Shown: piece after piece, positions 1 to 5,951 of the stretch
Layout: the number at the start of each line of letters is the position of its first letter
Numbering within the stretch: position 1 is the first letter of the stretch
Source of the DNA: Candidatus Heimdallarchaeota archaeon
GTDB taxonomy: Archaea; Asgardarchaeota; Heimdallarchaeia; Heimdallarchaeales; Kariarchaeaceae
Length of the DNA: 6,324 bases
Assembly (NCBI GenBank): GCA_029882335.1
Contig: JAOUKW010000242.1
Coordinates: forward strand, 1-6,324
Direction: 5' to 3'
Translations under genes and position numbers: made by a program
Notes under the pieces: model-generated
Databases searched by the model: none
Seen by the model: the letters and a program-made list of their open reading frames with translations, nothing else
What the model was told of the DNA's origin: nothing

Positions 1-316
1 AGTTAAAAAACTACTGAATTGAAAATTGAGTCACAAATTGATGTATATACAAAAATTATCATGTAATGACGATATAACTCCTCCAAAAGAATTACAATTC
101 GTTTTTTTTGGTTATAGAAAATGAGAAATTAAATTGAACAATGTATAAATCTAAAGCAAATACACTATCTTGATGTCATATTTATTTAACAAATACATAA
201 CTCAACTTTCCTATAATTATTTACTGATACTAGATGTACCTCTCATGGTTCCAAACAAGGTCATGATAAATAATTTCTTTGCAACTTTGAATTTTAATTT
301 GTATCTATGTGGTAAA
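1..316. other. Non-coding left flank
   Basis: No convincing gene is seen on either strand. All three plus-strand frames meet stops within the first 30 bases, so no gene enters from the left on that strand. A plus-strand open frame from 173 to 430 runs antisense into the membrane-protein gene and has no recognisable protein character. The only structure noted is a small hairpin with a T-run at 84-110. Confidence 0.6.
84..110 (+). terminator. Possible hairpin plus T-run terminator
   Basis: GAATT and AATTC (89-93 and 96-100) form a short perfect stem around AC, followed by G and eight T residues (102-109). The flanking CCAAAA and TTTTGG can extend the pairing. This fits a terminator reading rightwards, but no plus-strand gene ending here is visible and the stem is AT-rich. 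It may be chance in such AT-rich DNA. Confidence 0.25.
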
Positions 317-739
317 CTAACCACCAACTATTATAATTATTCCTGCAACAATAAAGATTCCCAATTTTATATGAATTATCTTTTTTACTTTGAAGTCTTC
401 AGCCATTTTTTTACTTCTTTCGTTTTCTAATTTCATCAAATCCGGTGATGTATGTAAATAGGTTAATCCTGCAAATACTAATAACCACATTCCAATATAT
501 GGAAGTCTTTCAAGAATAAGGGCAATAGTTAGTTGATTGAATTGAAAGGTAAGTATCCTATAAAAAATACCAAAAAAAGCAAAAAATATAGAAATTGCGA
601 TAAGTACAAAATCAAAAGGTTCTAGCTTTAAAAGATCCCATAAGGTTAGCTTATTGTTATCGATCTTTATAATCTGTTCAATTTCTTCATTATCTGTATG
701 AATCGCTAACTTTATTTTCTTATGATTATCTTGAAGCAA
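317..739 (-). CDS. Small membrane protein, paralogue of the 1058-1498 product
   Basis: Encodes 140 residues of unknown function. The N-terminal ~40 residues are polar and charged. Hydrophobic segments at about 42-63, 80-95 and 121-138 suggest three membrane helices, and the charged stretch 103-120 would form a loop. It aligns with the neighbouring minus-strand gene over most of its length: KL..W..LK (30-38), FFAFF (52-56), RLPYIGMW (78-85), TYLHTSP (93-99) and the AE.F segment near 113. The start is TTG; no in-frame ATG occurs before the second membrane segment. Alignment with the paralogue shows the TTG form is nearly full length, only a few residues shorter. A TATA-like TTATTAAT (761-768, minus strand) lies about 25 nt upstream, fitting a leaderless mRNA. 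A frameshift near the N terminus is possible, because an out-of-frame ATG lies just upstream at 745-747. Confidence 0.72.
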   Translation of the reverse strand: MLQDNHKKIKLAIHTDNEEIEQIIKIDNNKLTLWDLLKLEPFDFVLIAISIFFAFFGIFYRILTFQFNQLTIALILERLPYIGMWLLVFAGLTYLHTSPDLMKLENERSKKMAEDFKVKKIIHIKLGIFIVAGIIIIVGG

Positions 740-760
740 TATGTCATGTACATCAATTTA

Positions 761-768
761 ATTAATAA
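761..768 (-). promoter_or_regulatory. TATA-like box for the 317-739 gene
   Basis: The minus strand reads TTATTAAT, centred about 25 nt before the TTG at 739. This is the spacing of an archaeal TATA box for a leaderless transcript. A near-identical box (TTATTAAA) sits at the same distance before the Cas4-like gene. Such motifs arise easily by chance in AT-rich DNA. Confidence 0.35.
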
Positions 769-916
769 GTTTTTTGTAGAATGTTTAGCAGAAACAATTG
801 TTTGTTTTGAATACCCATACTTTCTGATATGTGCCAATTTGTAAAAAAAATAAAACTATTGCTAATTTAATTTCCAAGGTATTAATTCGTGTGGTATCAT
901 TGTATTAAATATAAAC

Positions 917-960
917 ACTTCTCACTTTGGGACAACTAATGATCTACTCATTTGAGAAGT
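917..960. repeat. 8-bp inverted repeat with 28-nt spacer
   Basis: ACTTCTCA (917-924) and TGAGAAGT (953-960) are perfect reverse complements. The spacer contains TGGGACA (928-934), the same heptamer repeated three times at the 3823 promoter. The right arm overlaps a second small palindrome, CTCATTTGAG (947-956). Its function is unknown; it could be an operator or a decayed mobile-element end. Confidence 0.4.
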
Positions 961-1057
961 TATCCACATCTTATTTCTTGAGAGTATTGTAAGTTATTTC
1001 TTTACTAAATTTAATCAATTACTGGAGTACAATCAATAATGGATATTTGCTGTAGTT

Positions 1058-1498
1058 TTAATAATGAAGGACCAAACCCAAAATAATTAAGATAAATGAA
1101 GCAATGAAACCAATTAATCTGATAGTAACAATTTCATTAATTTTCAGATCAGAAAATATTTCGGCATGTTTTTCTCTCACCGATTGATCTGTAATTGGTG
1201 AACTATACAGATATCTCATATTATAAAGAAACAACATCCAAAATCCAGTGTACGTTAATCTTAACTCCTGAAAATTTACAAGTGCTTTGGAAGGGGAGAT
1301 GAATAGGAATATCCAAATTGGTCTGAAATATGCAAAAACCACAGCTATAAAGAATATTATAATTTCACCCTTATCTGGTTTCAATACTTCCCATTTCGAT
1401 AATTTGGACTGTTCAATTGTGAATAAATTATCTAAACCATTTGATTTTTGAGTAGTGTAGCATTGCAAACTCTCTCTTTTTTTGTTTTCTTTCGCCAT
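1058..1498 (-). CDS. Small membrane protein, paralogue of the 317-739 product
   Basis: Encodes 146 residues, not recognised as a named family. A charged N-terminal region (1-43) precedes hydrophobic segments at about 45-66, 84-98 and 124-143, so three membrane helices are likely. Blocks shared with the other minus-strand gene include SKLSKWEVLK (31-40), FAYF (55-58), RLTYTGFWML (80-89), RYLYSSP (95-101) and AEIFSDLK (112-119). Order and spacing match, so the two arose by duplication. The ATG start gives a typical basic N terminus (MAKENKKRES). A TATA-like TTTAAATA (minus strand, 1521-1528) is centred about 26 nt upstream, fitting leaderless transcription. The 318-bp gap and separate promoter argue against an operon with its paralogue. 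The function cannot be read from the sequence. Confidence 0.82.
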   Translation of the reverse strand: MAKENKKRESLQCYTTQKSNGLDNLFTIEQSKLSKWEVLKPDKGEIIIFFIAVVFAYFRPIWIFLFISPSKALVNFQELRLTYTGFWMLFLYNMRYLYSSPITDQSVREKHAEIFSDLKINEIVTIRLIGFIASFILIILGLVLHY

Positions 1499-1520
1499 TA
1501 TTTGTTTTACATTTTTATTG

Positions 1521-1528
1521 TATTTAAA
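1521..1528 (-). promoter_or_regulatory. TATA-like box for the 1058-1498 gene
   Basis: The minus strand reads TTTAAATA, centred about 26 nt before the ATG at 1498. That places the predicted transcription start at or next to the start codon, the pattern of a leaderless archaeal mRNA. No Shine-Dalgarno sequence is visible upstream of this ATG, which agrees with that reading. Confidence 0.45.
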
Positions 1529-1757
1529 TTATTTTTGAATTGGATCTTGTTTTACGAGTTTATAAAATGAGATAGTGCTATTGAAAAATGGGAAGGGTTG
1601 GATCTGATGTAATATTGGTTATGAGAGTATATTATGAAATTACAATTTGTATAATTGAAATGTCCCTTTTGAGCATTTTAGTTAAAATAATTTCATGATT
1701 AAAAATTTTGTCTAATTATTATAAAACTAAATAAAAATCCGATGAGTTGCATATGAC

Positions 1758-1892
1758 TTGAAATTGCAAGATAAGTACAGATCCAGATCACTTGTAGATG
1801 AATGGGTAGAGTTTCTAGATTGGTCTGTAAAATATATAAATCCGATATTTCAATCTCTTAAATGTCATAAACATAAAGACAATTCTTTTTAA
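1758..1892 (+). pseudogene. Possible transposase C-terminal remnant
   Basis: An open segment of 44 codons (TTG to TAA) reads as a protein-like stretch with KYRSRSLVDEWVEF in its first half and NPIFQSLKCHKHKD near its end. The pattern of basic residues followed by a V(D/E).W motif and a helical, aromatic-rich stretch recalls the C-terminal part of DDE transposases, where a conserved arginine-rich helix leads to a glutamate and tryptophan. It is far too short to be functional, has a stop 12 nt before its first possible upstream codon (TGA at 1743-1745), and has no good start. If real, it is the decayed end of an insertion sequence. The resemblance is from memory of family patterns only, and chance translation is a real alternative. 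Confidence 0.3.
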
Positions 1893-1930
1893 TATTTGCA
1901 TTTAATAATTTGGTAAAATTTGTATTTGAT

Positions 1931-1940
1931 TAGTACTCAC
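1931..1940 (-). repeat. Inverted 10-bp partner of the 30-bp repeat
   Basis: TAGTACTCAC is the exact reverse complement of GTGAGTACTA at 2073-2082 in the first unit of the array (and of the same bases in the third unit at 2133-2142). The adjoining bases CTCGGGGT do not extend the match cleanly. It lies 130 bp before the array and may be a diverged inverted copy or chance. Confidence 0.35.
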
Positions 1941-2070
1941 TCGGGGTACAATTGCGTATAGCATGGGTTATCCGCAATAAATATCACATAAATTATTGAT
2001 TGTCGATTTCAAGCCATGTCTATCAGTTATTTACAAGGAATACGTGCTATTTGGAATGAGAAATTGGTGG

Positions 2071-2310
2071 GGTGAGTACTAGTTGAACAGTTGTGAGTAG
2101 AGTGTGTACTGGTTGAACAGTTGTGAGTGGGGTGAGTACTAGTTGAACAGTTGTGAGTGGGGTGTATATTAGTTGAACAGTTGTGAGTGGGGTGTATACT
2201 AGTTGAACCTTAGTGAGTAAGATGTATATTAGTTGAACCTTAGTGAGTAAGATGTATACTAGTTGAACCTTTGTGAGTAGGATATGTACTGGTTGAACAT
2301 GTGTGGGAAT
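2071..2310. repeat. Tandem array of eight 30-bp units
   Basis: Eight head-to-tail units start at 2071, 2101, 2131, 2161, 2191, 2221, 2251 and 2281. All are exactly 30 bp, with no spacers and no indels. GTTGAAC (unit positions 12-18) is invariant in all eight, and GTG (unit positions 23-25) is also constant. Two variants are segregated: units 1-4 carry AACAGTTGTGAGT, while units 5-7 carry AACCTTAGTGAG or AACCTTTGTGAG. Unit 8 is the most diverged. The order suggests stepwise local duplication. It is not CRISPR, because there are no unique spacers. Plus-strand frames are stopped in every unit. The minus frame is open but has no start codon. Candidate roles are a multi-site protein-binding array (operator or iteron) or a simple minisatellite. 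Confidence 0.93.
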
Positions 2311-2323
2311 ATTTACAAATAAT

Positions 2324-2358
2324 TACAATTGAATAATTACCAAATTTATACAATTGAA
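2324..2358. repeat. Direct repeat TACAATTGAA, two copies
   Basis: TACAATTGAA occurs at 2324-2333 and again at 2349-2358, 25 bp apart, between the tandem array and the following ORFs. Each copy contains the palindrome CAATTG. It may be a regulatory site for the downstream genes; the short length and AT-rich context make chance plausible. Confidence 0.3.
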
Positions 2359-2365
2359 AACTTAT

Positions 2366-2548
2366 ATGATTACATTTGCATTTTCAATTCGATGTGGTCA
2401 GTATCAATTCGATTTTCAAAAACAAAATTCTGATCGTCGGTTGACATATGAATCCTTGTTAAAATTTAATGGTACTAGAGTACAGAATGCAAAATTAGTC
2501 CAAACAAAATTTTTAATAATTGAGTTCTTACTAGATTTTTATGGATGA
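2366..2548 (+). CDS. Doubtful small ORF overlapping the next gene
   Basis: Encodes 60 residues from ATG 2366, or 64 from an in-frame TTG at 2354. The product is rich in F, Q and L with no recognisable motif, signal peptide or clear membrane helix. Its end overlaps the start of the 336-residue gene by 8 nt (ATGGATGA), as in translational coupling. Against it: the downstream gene has its own TATA-like box about 26 nt before its ATG, inside this ORF, and no well-placed box or Shine-Dalgarno sequence precedes 2366. It could be a real small gene, a frameshifted N-terminal extension of the next protein, or a chance ORF. Confidence 0.3.
   Translation: MITFAFSIRCGQYQFDFQKQNSDRRLTYESLLKFNGTRVQNAKLVQTKFLIIEFLLDFYG
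2511..2518 (+). promoter_or_regulatory. TATA-like box for the 2541-3551 gene
   Basis: TTTTAATA is centred about 26 nt before the ATG at 2541, placing the predicted transcript start at the start codon. It lies inside the doubtful upstream ORF, so the 336-residue gene need not depend on that ORF. Confidence 0.35.
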
Positions 2549-3551
2549 TTTAAAAAATTACAAACTAATTTTTTTTGGTTCGAGTAGATTTTATTCTCCA
2601 CATCGTGTTGTAAACATAGATAATAATGGAAAAATTTTATTTTACTGTATTAAACCAAGGTCTTTAGTTGAAATACAGAATCATCATCAAATATTAGATT
2701 CACAACTCGATCTGATGAGACTATACAATTTGTTAAAACGAAATAACAATGGCACGTATCAAACAAATTTTCCTGTTCTCACAGTTGATCAATTTGATGA
2801 CCTGATGAATTTTACACGCATTATCGCAGAAAAACTTTATTTTCATATTAAAACTAGTTTAATCGATTTAATCAAACAATATCTGGAAGAATATGGTGGA
2901 AATAATCCGTATTCATTCATTTTCTCATATCTGTTTGATGGGAAAGTATGGTCTTTCTTAATGGATGCAACAAATCCAGTTTCCAACAATAATGAGGATG
3001 AATCTATATTGTGGAGTGGATTATTTTGGGCAGTTGTCAATAAGCGAGAATTCTCCTGTGGTACAAATTCTTGGACAGATGGAAATTATACATTCATGGT
3101 AAATCATTCTGATTCAAATAAACAAATAATCACTACGTTATATAATGATAATTACACCATTGGGTCATTATTACAGGATATTTCACCTGATTTTATTGTG
3201 AGGGATAAAATAAAACAAGATCATTTAAGATCACTACATCTAATAGATCACAATGGTAAGCTAACATTAATTAAAATAAAAAATAATTCTCCTTTATTAT
3301 CACTTTCTAATGATTTGGCCAAATCAATCGCCGATTATTTTTTCAAAACTATTGATTTAACAAAATTAAAAGAGTTAATTCCAGTGAAAACAGAAATTGA
3401 TTTAATTACAATTCTATATCATGAAATTTTGTGGGATTTGATGGAAATTATCGAATCCAATCAATTAATTTATCGACCTTCAATTTTCAATCCTATAAAT
3501 GATAATAACAATTATGATTTCCGCGAAATTATATTTTGTATTGAAGATTGA
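2541..3551 (+). CDS. Unknown soluble protein, possible winged-helix segment
   Basis: Encodes 336 residues of unrecognised family. No signal peptide or membrane helix is apparent, so it is probably cytoplasmic. After a short beta-like start (1-37), residues about 40-82 read like a winged helix-turn-helix: a SLVEIQ helix, a second helix through LDLMRLYNLLKR, then a wing-like NNGTYQTNFPVLT. A helical stretch follows (83-118). The middle has a W/F-rich part (134-166) and a CGTNSWTDGNY patch (173-183). The C-terminal third contains basic, helical and beta-like stretches (218-300) and ends in an acidic, Asn-rich tail. The DNA-binding reading is a weak inference; a regulator with a large ligand or effector domain would fit. 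The gene lies 230 bp downstream of the 30-bp array, which could be its target. It stands alone, with 271 bp to the next gene. Confidence 0.8.
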   Translation: MDDLKNYKLIFFGSSRFYSPHRVVNIDNNGKILFYCIKPRSLVEIQNHHQILDSQLDLMRLYNLLKRNNNGTYQTNFPVLTVDQFDDLMNFTRIIAEKLYFHIKTSLIDLIKQYLEEYGGNNPYSFIFSYLFDGKVWSFLMDATNPVSNNNEDESILWSGLFWAVVNKREFSCGTNSWTDGNYTFMVNHSDSNKQIITTLYNDNYTIGSLLQDISPDFIVRDKIKQDHLRSLHLIDHNGKLTLIKIKNNSPLLSLSNDLAKSIADYFFKTIDLTKLKELIPVKTEIDLITILYHEILWDLMEIIESNQLIYRPSIFNPINDNNNYDFREIIFCIED

Positions 3552-3780
3552 AATCAACTCGAAAATATAGTATATTTATCATCCGCGTGTTCTTTATTGT
3601 TAATCTAAGTTAATTGTCTTCATACTGCTTGATGGTTTCAGTTTCTTAAGAGAAATATTACTATTTGTAGGTAATTTTATCAAATCAAAATACAACTCTG
3701 GTTTTTGCTCTGTGATAAATTTAATTTAATTTAATTGATTGATGTTGTTGGGTTTTATCATTGTGAAATAAGGAATTAAA
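3552..3780. other. Intergenic gap, weak structures only
   Basis: No gene is seen. A 7-bp inverted repeat, TGATAAA (3713-3719) and TTTATCA (3754-3760), brackets a short run of TTTAA-type repeats and a GATT duplication. A weak TTTCTTAAGAGAAA palindrome lies near 3640-3655. T-rich sequence after the stop codon may serve as a terminator, but no strong one is seen. Confidence 0.45.
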
Positions 3781-3830
3781 TGGGACAAATTGTATAATAT
3801 TATGTGGGACATTAAGTAATAAGTGGGACA
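3781..3830. promoter_or_regulatory. Three TGGGACA repeats around a TATA-like box
   Basis: TGGGACA occurs at 3781-3787, 3805-3811 and 3824-3830. A TATA-like TATAATAT (3793-3800) sits between the first two, centred about 26 nt before the GTG at 3823. The copies lie just upstream of the TATA box, between it and the start, and on the start codon itself. This is where a repressor would block TBP/TFB or polymerase. A fourth exact copy is at 928-934. An alternative is a degenerate transposon end with repeated terminal motifs. Confidence 0.5.
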
Positions 3831-4107
3831 ATTATATATATTCATAGTAGATTTGGATAATCTATTAAATAATATGCTTGAACTTGAAGGATTTATAAAT
3901 TCTAATTTTACAGATCAACAAGTATTTGATGCTAGTTTAGTCCTACTAAGAAAATATTTTGATTTCCCAAATGAACCAACAGGTATGTACATGACTGATA
4001 TTCAAATATGTTACTTATTTGAAGAAAAACCTCAATGGGACCCGATAAAAGAAATAGTAGGAGATGAAAAACTGCAAGTAATAAAAATTACTAACAAAAA
4101 TAATTAA
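3823..4107 (+). CDS. Small hypothetical protein
   Basis: Encodes 94 residues, not recognised. The start is chosen at GTG 3823 because an in-frame TAA lies directly before it (3820-3822) and a TATA-like box is centred about 26 nt upstream, fitting a leaderless mRNA. Alternatives are TTG 3853 and ATG 3874, the latter giving 77 residues. The N terminus is hydrophobic (LYIFIVDLDNLL), followed by a predicted helical, acidic stretch. F and Y residues are frequent (LLRKYFDFPNEP, MYMTDIQICYLFEEKPQWDP), and the C terminus is lysine- and asparagine-rich. One cysteine is present, so no metal-binding set. The mix of charged and hydrophobic residues looks coding rather than random. Its start codon overlaps the third TGGGACA repeat, suggesting tight regulation. 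It has no operon partner. Confidence 0.55.
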   Translation: MGQLYIFIVDLDNLLNNMLELEGFINSNFTDQQVFDASLVLLRKYFDFPNEPTGMYMTDIQICYLFEEKPQWDPIKEIVGDEKLQVIKITNKNN

Positions 4108-4494
4108 CTTTCCTATTTAGCTTTAATTGTAATTGGTGAGAACACTAGAAAAGCCATATTTAATTTTTTGTCCACAAAATGAAATTCTTACTCACATCTT
4201 CATTCAAAACTGAAACAACTGTTAAGTTCCCTTTTGTTTTATAGAATGACAAAATAATATTTAATTTCCCACTGATTAGATTTTATTCTTATTTATGTTT
4301 TTGTAATATAAGTACTAAATGAATATGATTAAATAAAAATTGTAACTGTTATTAGAATTTTATCTGCTCAACGACGCCTCATTTCACCTTTATAACAAAG
4401 CATTTTCAAAACCGTATCCACAAATCGTTCTAGTTCATAAATTGTCTGAATTCGCAAAATAAGGGATTTATCAATTATTTAAAAATATTTATCG

Positions 4495-4534
4495 TATGGT
4501 ATAATAAATAATAAATATATATCATGATACCATA
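4495..4534. repeat. 8-bp inverted repeat with AT-rich spacer
   Basis: TATGGTAT (4495-4502) and ATACCATA (4527-4534) are perfect reverse complements, separated by 24 bases almost purely A and T. The right arm overlaps a 10-bp palindrome, TATCATGATA (4520-4529). It lies about 130-165 bp before the Cas4-like gene. It could be a regulator site or an AT-rich cruciform; it has no T-run typical of a terminator. Confidence 0.4.
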
Positions 4535-4632
4535 ATTCGTAGAATGGAGTAACCTTTCTATTGATTTATTAAACTAAAATCGTAGTTAGGACAAAATGGA
4601 AGCAAAATAATGTGAAAAAAGACACACAAGAA

Positions 4633-4640
4633 TTATTAAA
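4633..4640 (+). promoter_or_regulatory. TATA-like box for the Cas4-like gene
   Basis: TTATTAAA is centred about 25 nt before ATG 4662. This supports 4662 rather than the upstream in-frame TTG 4653 as the start, with a leaderless transcript. No Shine-Dalgarno sequence precedes either codon. Confidence 0.4.
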
Positions 4641-4661
4641 CTATTTTTTCGGTTGAAAATT

Positions 4662-5480
4662 ATGTGGAAAGAAAAACTTCGTAATTCTGTAGAAATTGGT
4701 TTACCCAAATCGTCTGTTGAACTGAAACATAACAGAACCACCTTAGGAGTTTCCACTCTAACAAATACTGAATACTGTGAACAACAAGCAGAACTAAACT
4801 TGCTATATCCTCAAATAGGTAAAACTGACAAGATAATGAAAACTGGAAATATTAGTGAAATGATCATCTCTCCTCTCAAACAAGTCGAATATGATACTTT
4901 AATTGAAGACATTGAAACTAAACCAATGGTCATTACAAAATTTCAAATTTATTCTGAGATAGACGGTGTTGTAGTTGGAGGGGTTCCTGATGCTGTTGTC
5001 TTTTATTCAGGAGTGCCTTATCTTTTAATTGAATTCAAAACTGGATCTCCTAATAATATCTGGAAAAATGAAATAAACCAGTTGTTAATTTACAGATATT
5101 TACTTGAAGAAATGGGATTTGATTGTACCAGTATCCGGAATTTAATCGTCAAAAGTCGTAGTGGTGTAAAAATTGGAGAAAAAGGCAAAAAAATTATGAA
5201 ACAGTTGTATAAAATTGGTAATTATGATTTAGATAAATTCAAAAATCAAATTCAAAAAATTAATGTAATTCAGTTTGATAATCATGTTCACCTTATAGAT
5301 TATTATGAAGGTTCAATCATTAATCTAATCAGAAGGTATTTGGGATTATATACCGATCTTAACCGAGTACCTACAAACTCCTCAAACCTAAGAAAGTGTG
5401 AGAGTTGCATTTATTTTCCAAAATCCAAAAGATTTAATGAAAATAGGATTACTTGCCCTTATTTTAAGAATGTATATTAG
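4662..5480 (+). CDS. Cas4/Dna2-like PD-(D/E)XK nuclease with Fe-S cysteines
   Basis: Encodes 272 residues from ATG 4662; an in-frame TTG at 4653 adds three. Proteins of this type are DNA exonucleases, sometimes with helicase partners, in which a 4Fe-4S cluster stabilises a RecB-like fold. The nuclease core is clear (numbering from ATG): Asp110 in GVPDAVV, Glu124 and Lys126 in LLIEFKTG, and Gln140 with Tyr144 in QLLIYRYLLEEMGF. The cluster cysteines fit the family layout: Cys39 (EYCEQQAEL) near the N terminus, then Cys246, Cys249 (CESC) and Cys265 (CPYF) at the C terminus. The histidine usually found after Cys39 in the G...H motif seems replaced: TGNISEM has Glu66 where His is expected. No CRISPR array or cas1/cas2 is present, so a stand-alone repair or defence role is more likely than spacer acquisition. 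Family membership is confident; substrate and polarity are not shown. Confidence 0.88.
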   Translation: MWKEKLRNSVEIGLPKSSVELKHNRTTLGVSTLTNTEYCEQQAELNLLYPQIGKTDKIMKTGNISEMIISPLKQVEYDTLIEDIETKPMVITKFQIYSEIDGVVVGGVPDAVVFYSGVPYLLIEFKTGSPNNIWKNEINQLLIYRYLLEEMGFDCTSIRNLIVKSRSGVKIGEKGKKIMKQLYKIGNYDLDKFKNQIQKINVIQFDNHVHLIDYYEGSIINLIRRYLGLYTDLNRVPTNSSNLRKCESCIYFPKSKRFNENRITCPYFKNVY

Positions 5481-5510
5481 ATTGTTAACAATAATATTAG
5501 AAAAGCAAAA

Positions 5511-5558
5511 AACTACAACTTCTCATCAATACATTGGTCAACCTACCTATGAGTAGTT
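5511..5558 (+). terminator. Bulged hairpin downstream of the nuclease gene
   Basis: AACTAC (5511-5516) plus TCAT (5523-5526) pairs with ATGAGTAGTT (5549-5558), giving ten base pairs interrupted by a six-base bulge (5517-5522) with a 22-nt loop. It begins 31 nt after the nuclease stop codon and TTTTT follows at 5572-5576. It may be a 3'-end structure of that mRNA or part of an RNA upstream of the next gene. Confidence 0.25.
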
Positions 5559-5724
5559 AATATTATAATCGTTTTTGATATTGTGATTTGCCATTGGCTC
5601 ATTCATCCTTCTCGACCACATTTCTAGGTCAACTCAGATCAGATGAGAACTAACAAAAAAACAGAGTGTAAAGAATTATGTTTAGTAAAGTTCACAGAAC
5701 AACATGATCAATTATTAACCATAG

Positions 5725-5751
5725 TTGAGAGAATGGTTTACCATCTCTCAA
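5725..5751. repeat. Strong hairpin TTGAGAGA / TCTCTCAA
   Basis: TTGAGAGA (5725-5732) and TCTCTCAA (5744-5751) pair perfectly. TGG (5734-5736) and CCA (5741-5743) extend the stem past one bulged A (5733), leaving a TTTA loop. Eleven pairs with a 4-nt loop is the best stem-loop in the window. It lies 200 bp before the RT-like gene and is not followed by a long T-run (AAATAAATGA follows), so a structured RNA element or protein site is as likely as a terminator. Confidence 0.55.
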
Positions 5752-5938
5752 AATAAATGATTGTTAAGTCTAGAGCATTAATTTTGTTAAAACAAATCCA
5801 TTTTCTTGAATTTATTTTGAATGACACTATACACCCAAAATAGACAAAATAATGAAAACCAAGCCTCGTTCACATTGAGCAATAATACTTTCTTGAATAT
5901 GAAAACTTACATATTTGGTGCTTAGTGTTAAATTATTT

Positions 5939-5944
5939 AAGGAG
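5939..5944 (+). promoter_or_regulatory. Shine-Dalgarno site of the RT-like gene
   Basis: AAGGAG ends 7 nt before ATG 5952, an ideal ribosome binding site. It fixes the start, together with an in-frame TAG directly before the ATG (5949-5951). The other genes in the window lack such a site and seem leaderless, so this gene is translated differently and may have a different origin. A TATA-like TTACATATTT (5907-5916) lies upstream. Confidence 0.6.
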
Positions 5945-5951
5945 TATATAG

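Larger units (their letters stand above)
740..1057. other. Intergenic gap between the two membrane-protein genes
   Basis: No gene is seen. The left end carries the probable promoter of the 317-739 gene. The middle holds an 8-bp inverted repeat (917-924 and 953-960) with a TGGGACA motif in its loop. The right end is downstream of the second membrane-protein gene and shows no clear terminator. Confidence 0.6.
1499..2353. other. Long non-coding region with degenerate ORF and tandem repeats
   Basis: This 855-bp stretch has no intact gene. It holds, in order, the promoter of the minus-strand membrane-protein gene, a short open segment that may be a decayed transposase end (1758-1892), a 10-bp inverted partner of the repeat unit (1931-1940), the eight-unit 30-bp array (2071-2310), and a pair of 10-bp direct repeats. 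The stretch 1560-1740 showed nothing recognisable. Confidence 0.65.
4108..4661. other. Non-coding region before the nuclease gene
   Basis: No intact gene was found in this 554-bp stretch. It includes an 8-bp inverted repeat at 4495-4534 and the TATA-like box of the nuclease gene at 4633-4640. The rest is AT-rich with many stops in all frames. Confidence 0.6.
5481..5951. other. Non-coding region upstream of the RT-like gene, with hairpins
   Basis: This 471-bp stretch carries no intact ORF. Two inverted repeats could form hairpins (5511-5558 and 5725-5751). The first lies just after the nuclease stop and is followed by a T-run (5572-5576), so it may terminate that gene. A non-coding RNA gene in this gap is possible, since several defence reverse transcriptases are preceded by one, but nothing proves it. 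Confidence 0.5.

Noticed and set aside
173..430. Plus-strand ORF
   Set aside because: Its second half is antisense to the better supported membrane-protein gene; no motif, promoter or ribosome site supports it.
2071..2310. CRISPR array
   Set aside because: The units are contiguous 30-bp repeats with no unique spacers between them, and no cas1/cas2 is nearby.
2050..2322. Minus-strand protein with ten-residue repeats (PLTTVQLVLT-like) across the tandem array
   Set aside because: The frame is open only because 30 is a multiple of three. It has no ATG, GTG or TTG start and ends at stops just outside the array.
2843..3040. Minus-strand ORF
   Set aside because: It lies wholly inside the 336-residue gene on the other strand and has no recognisable content.
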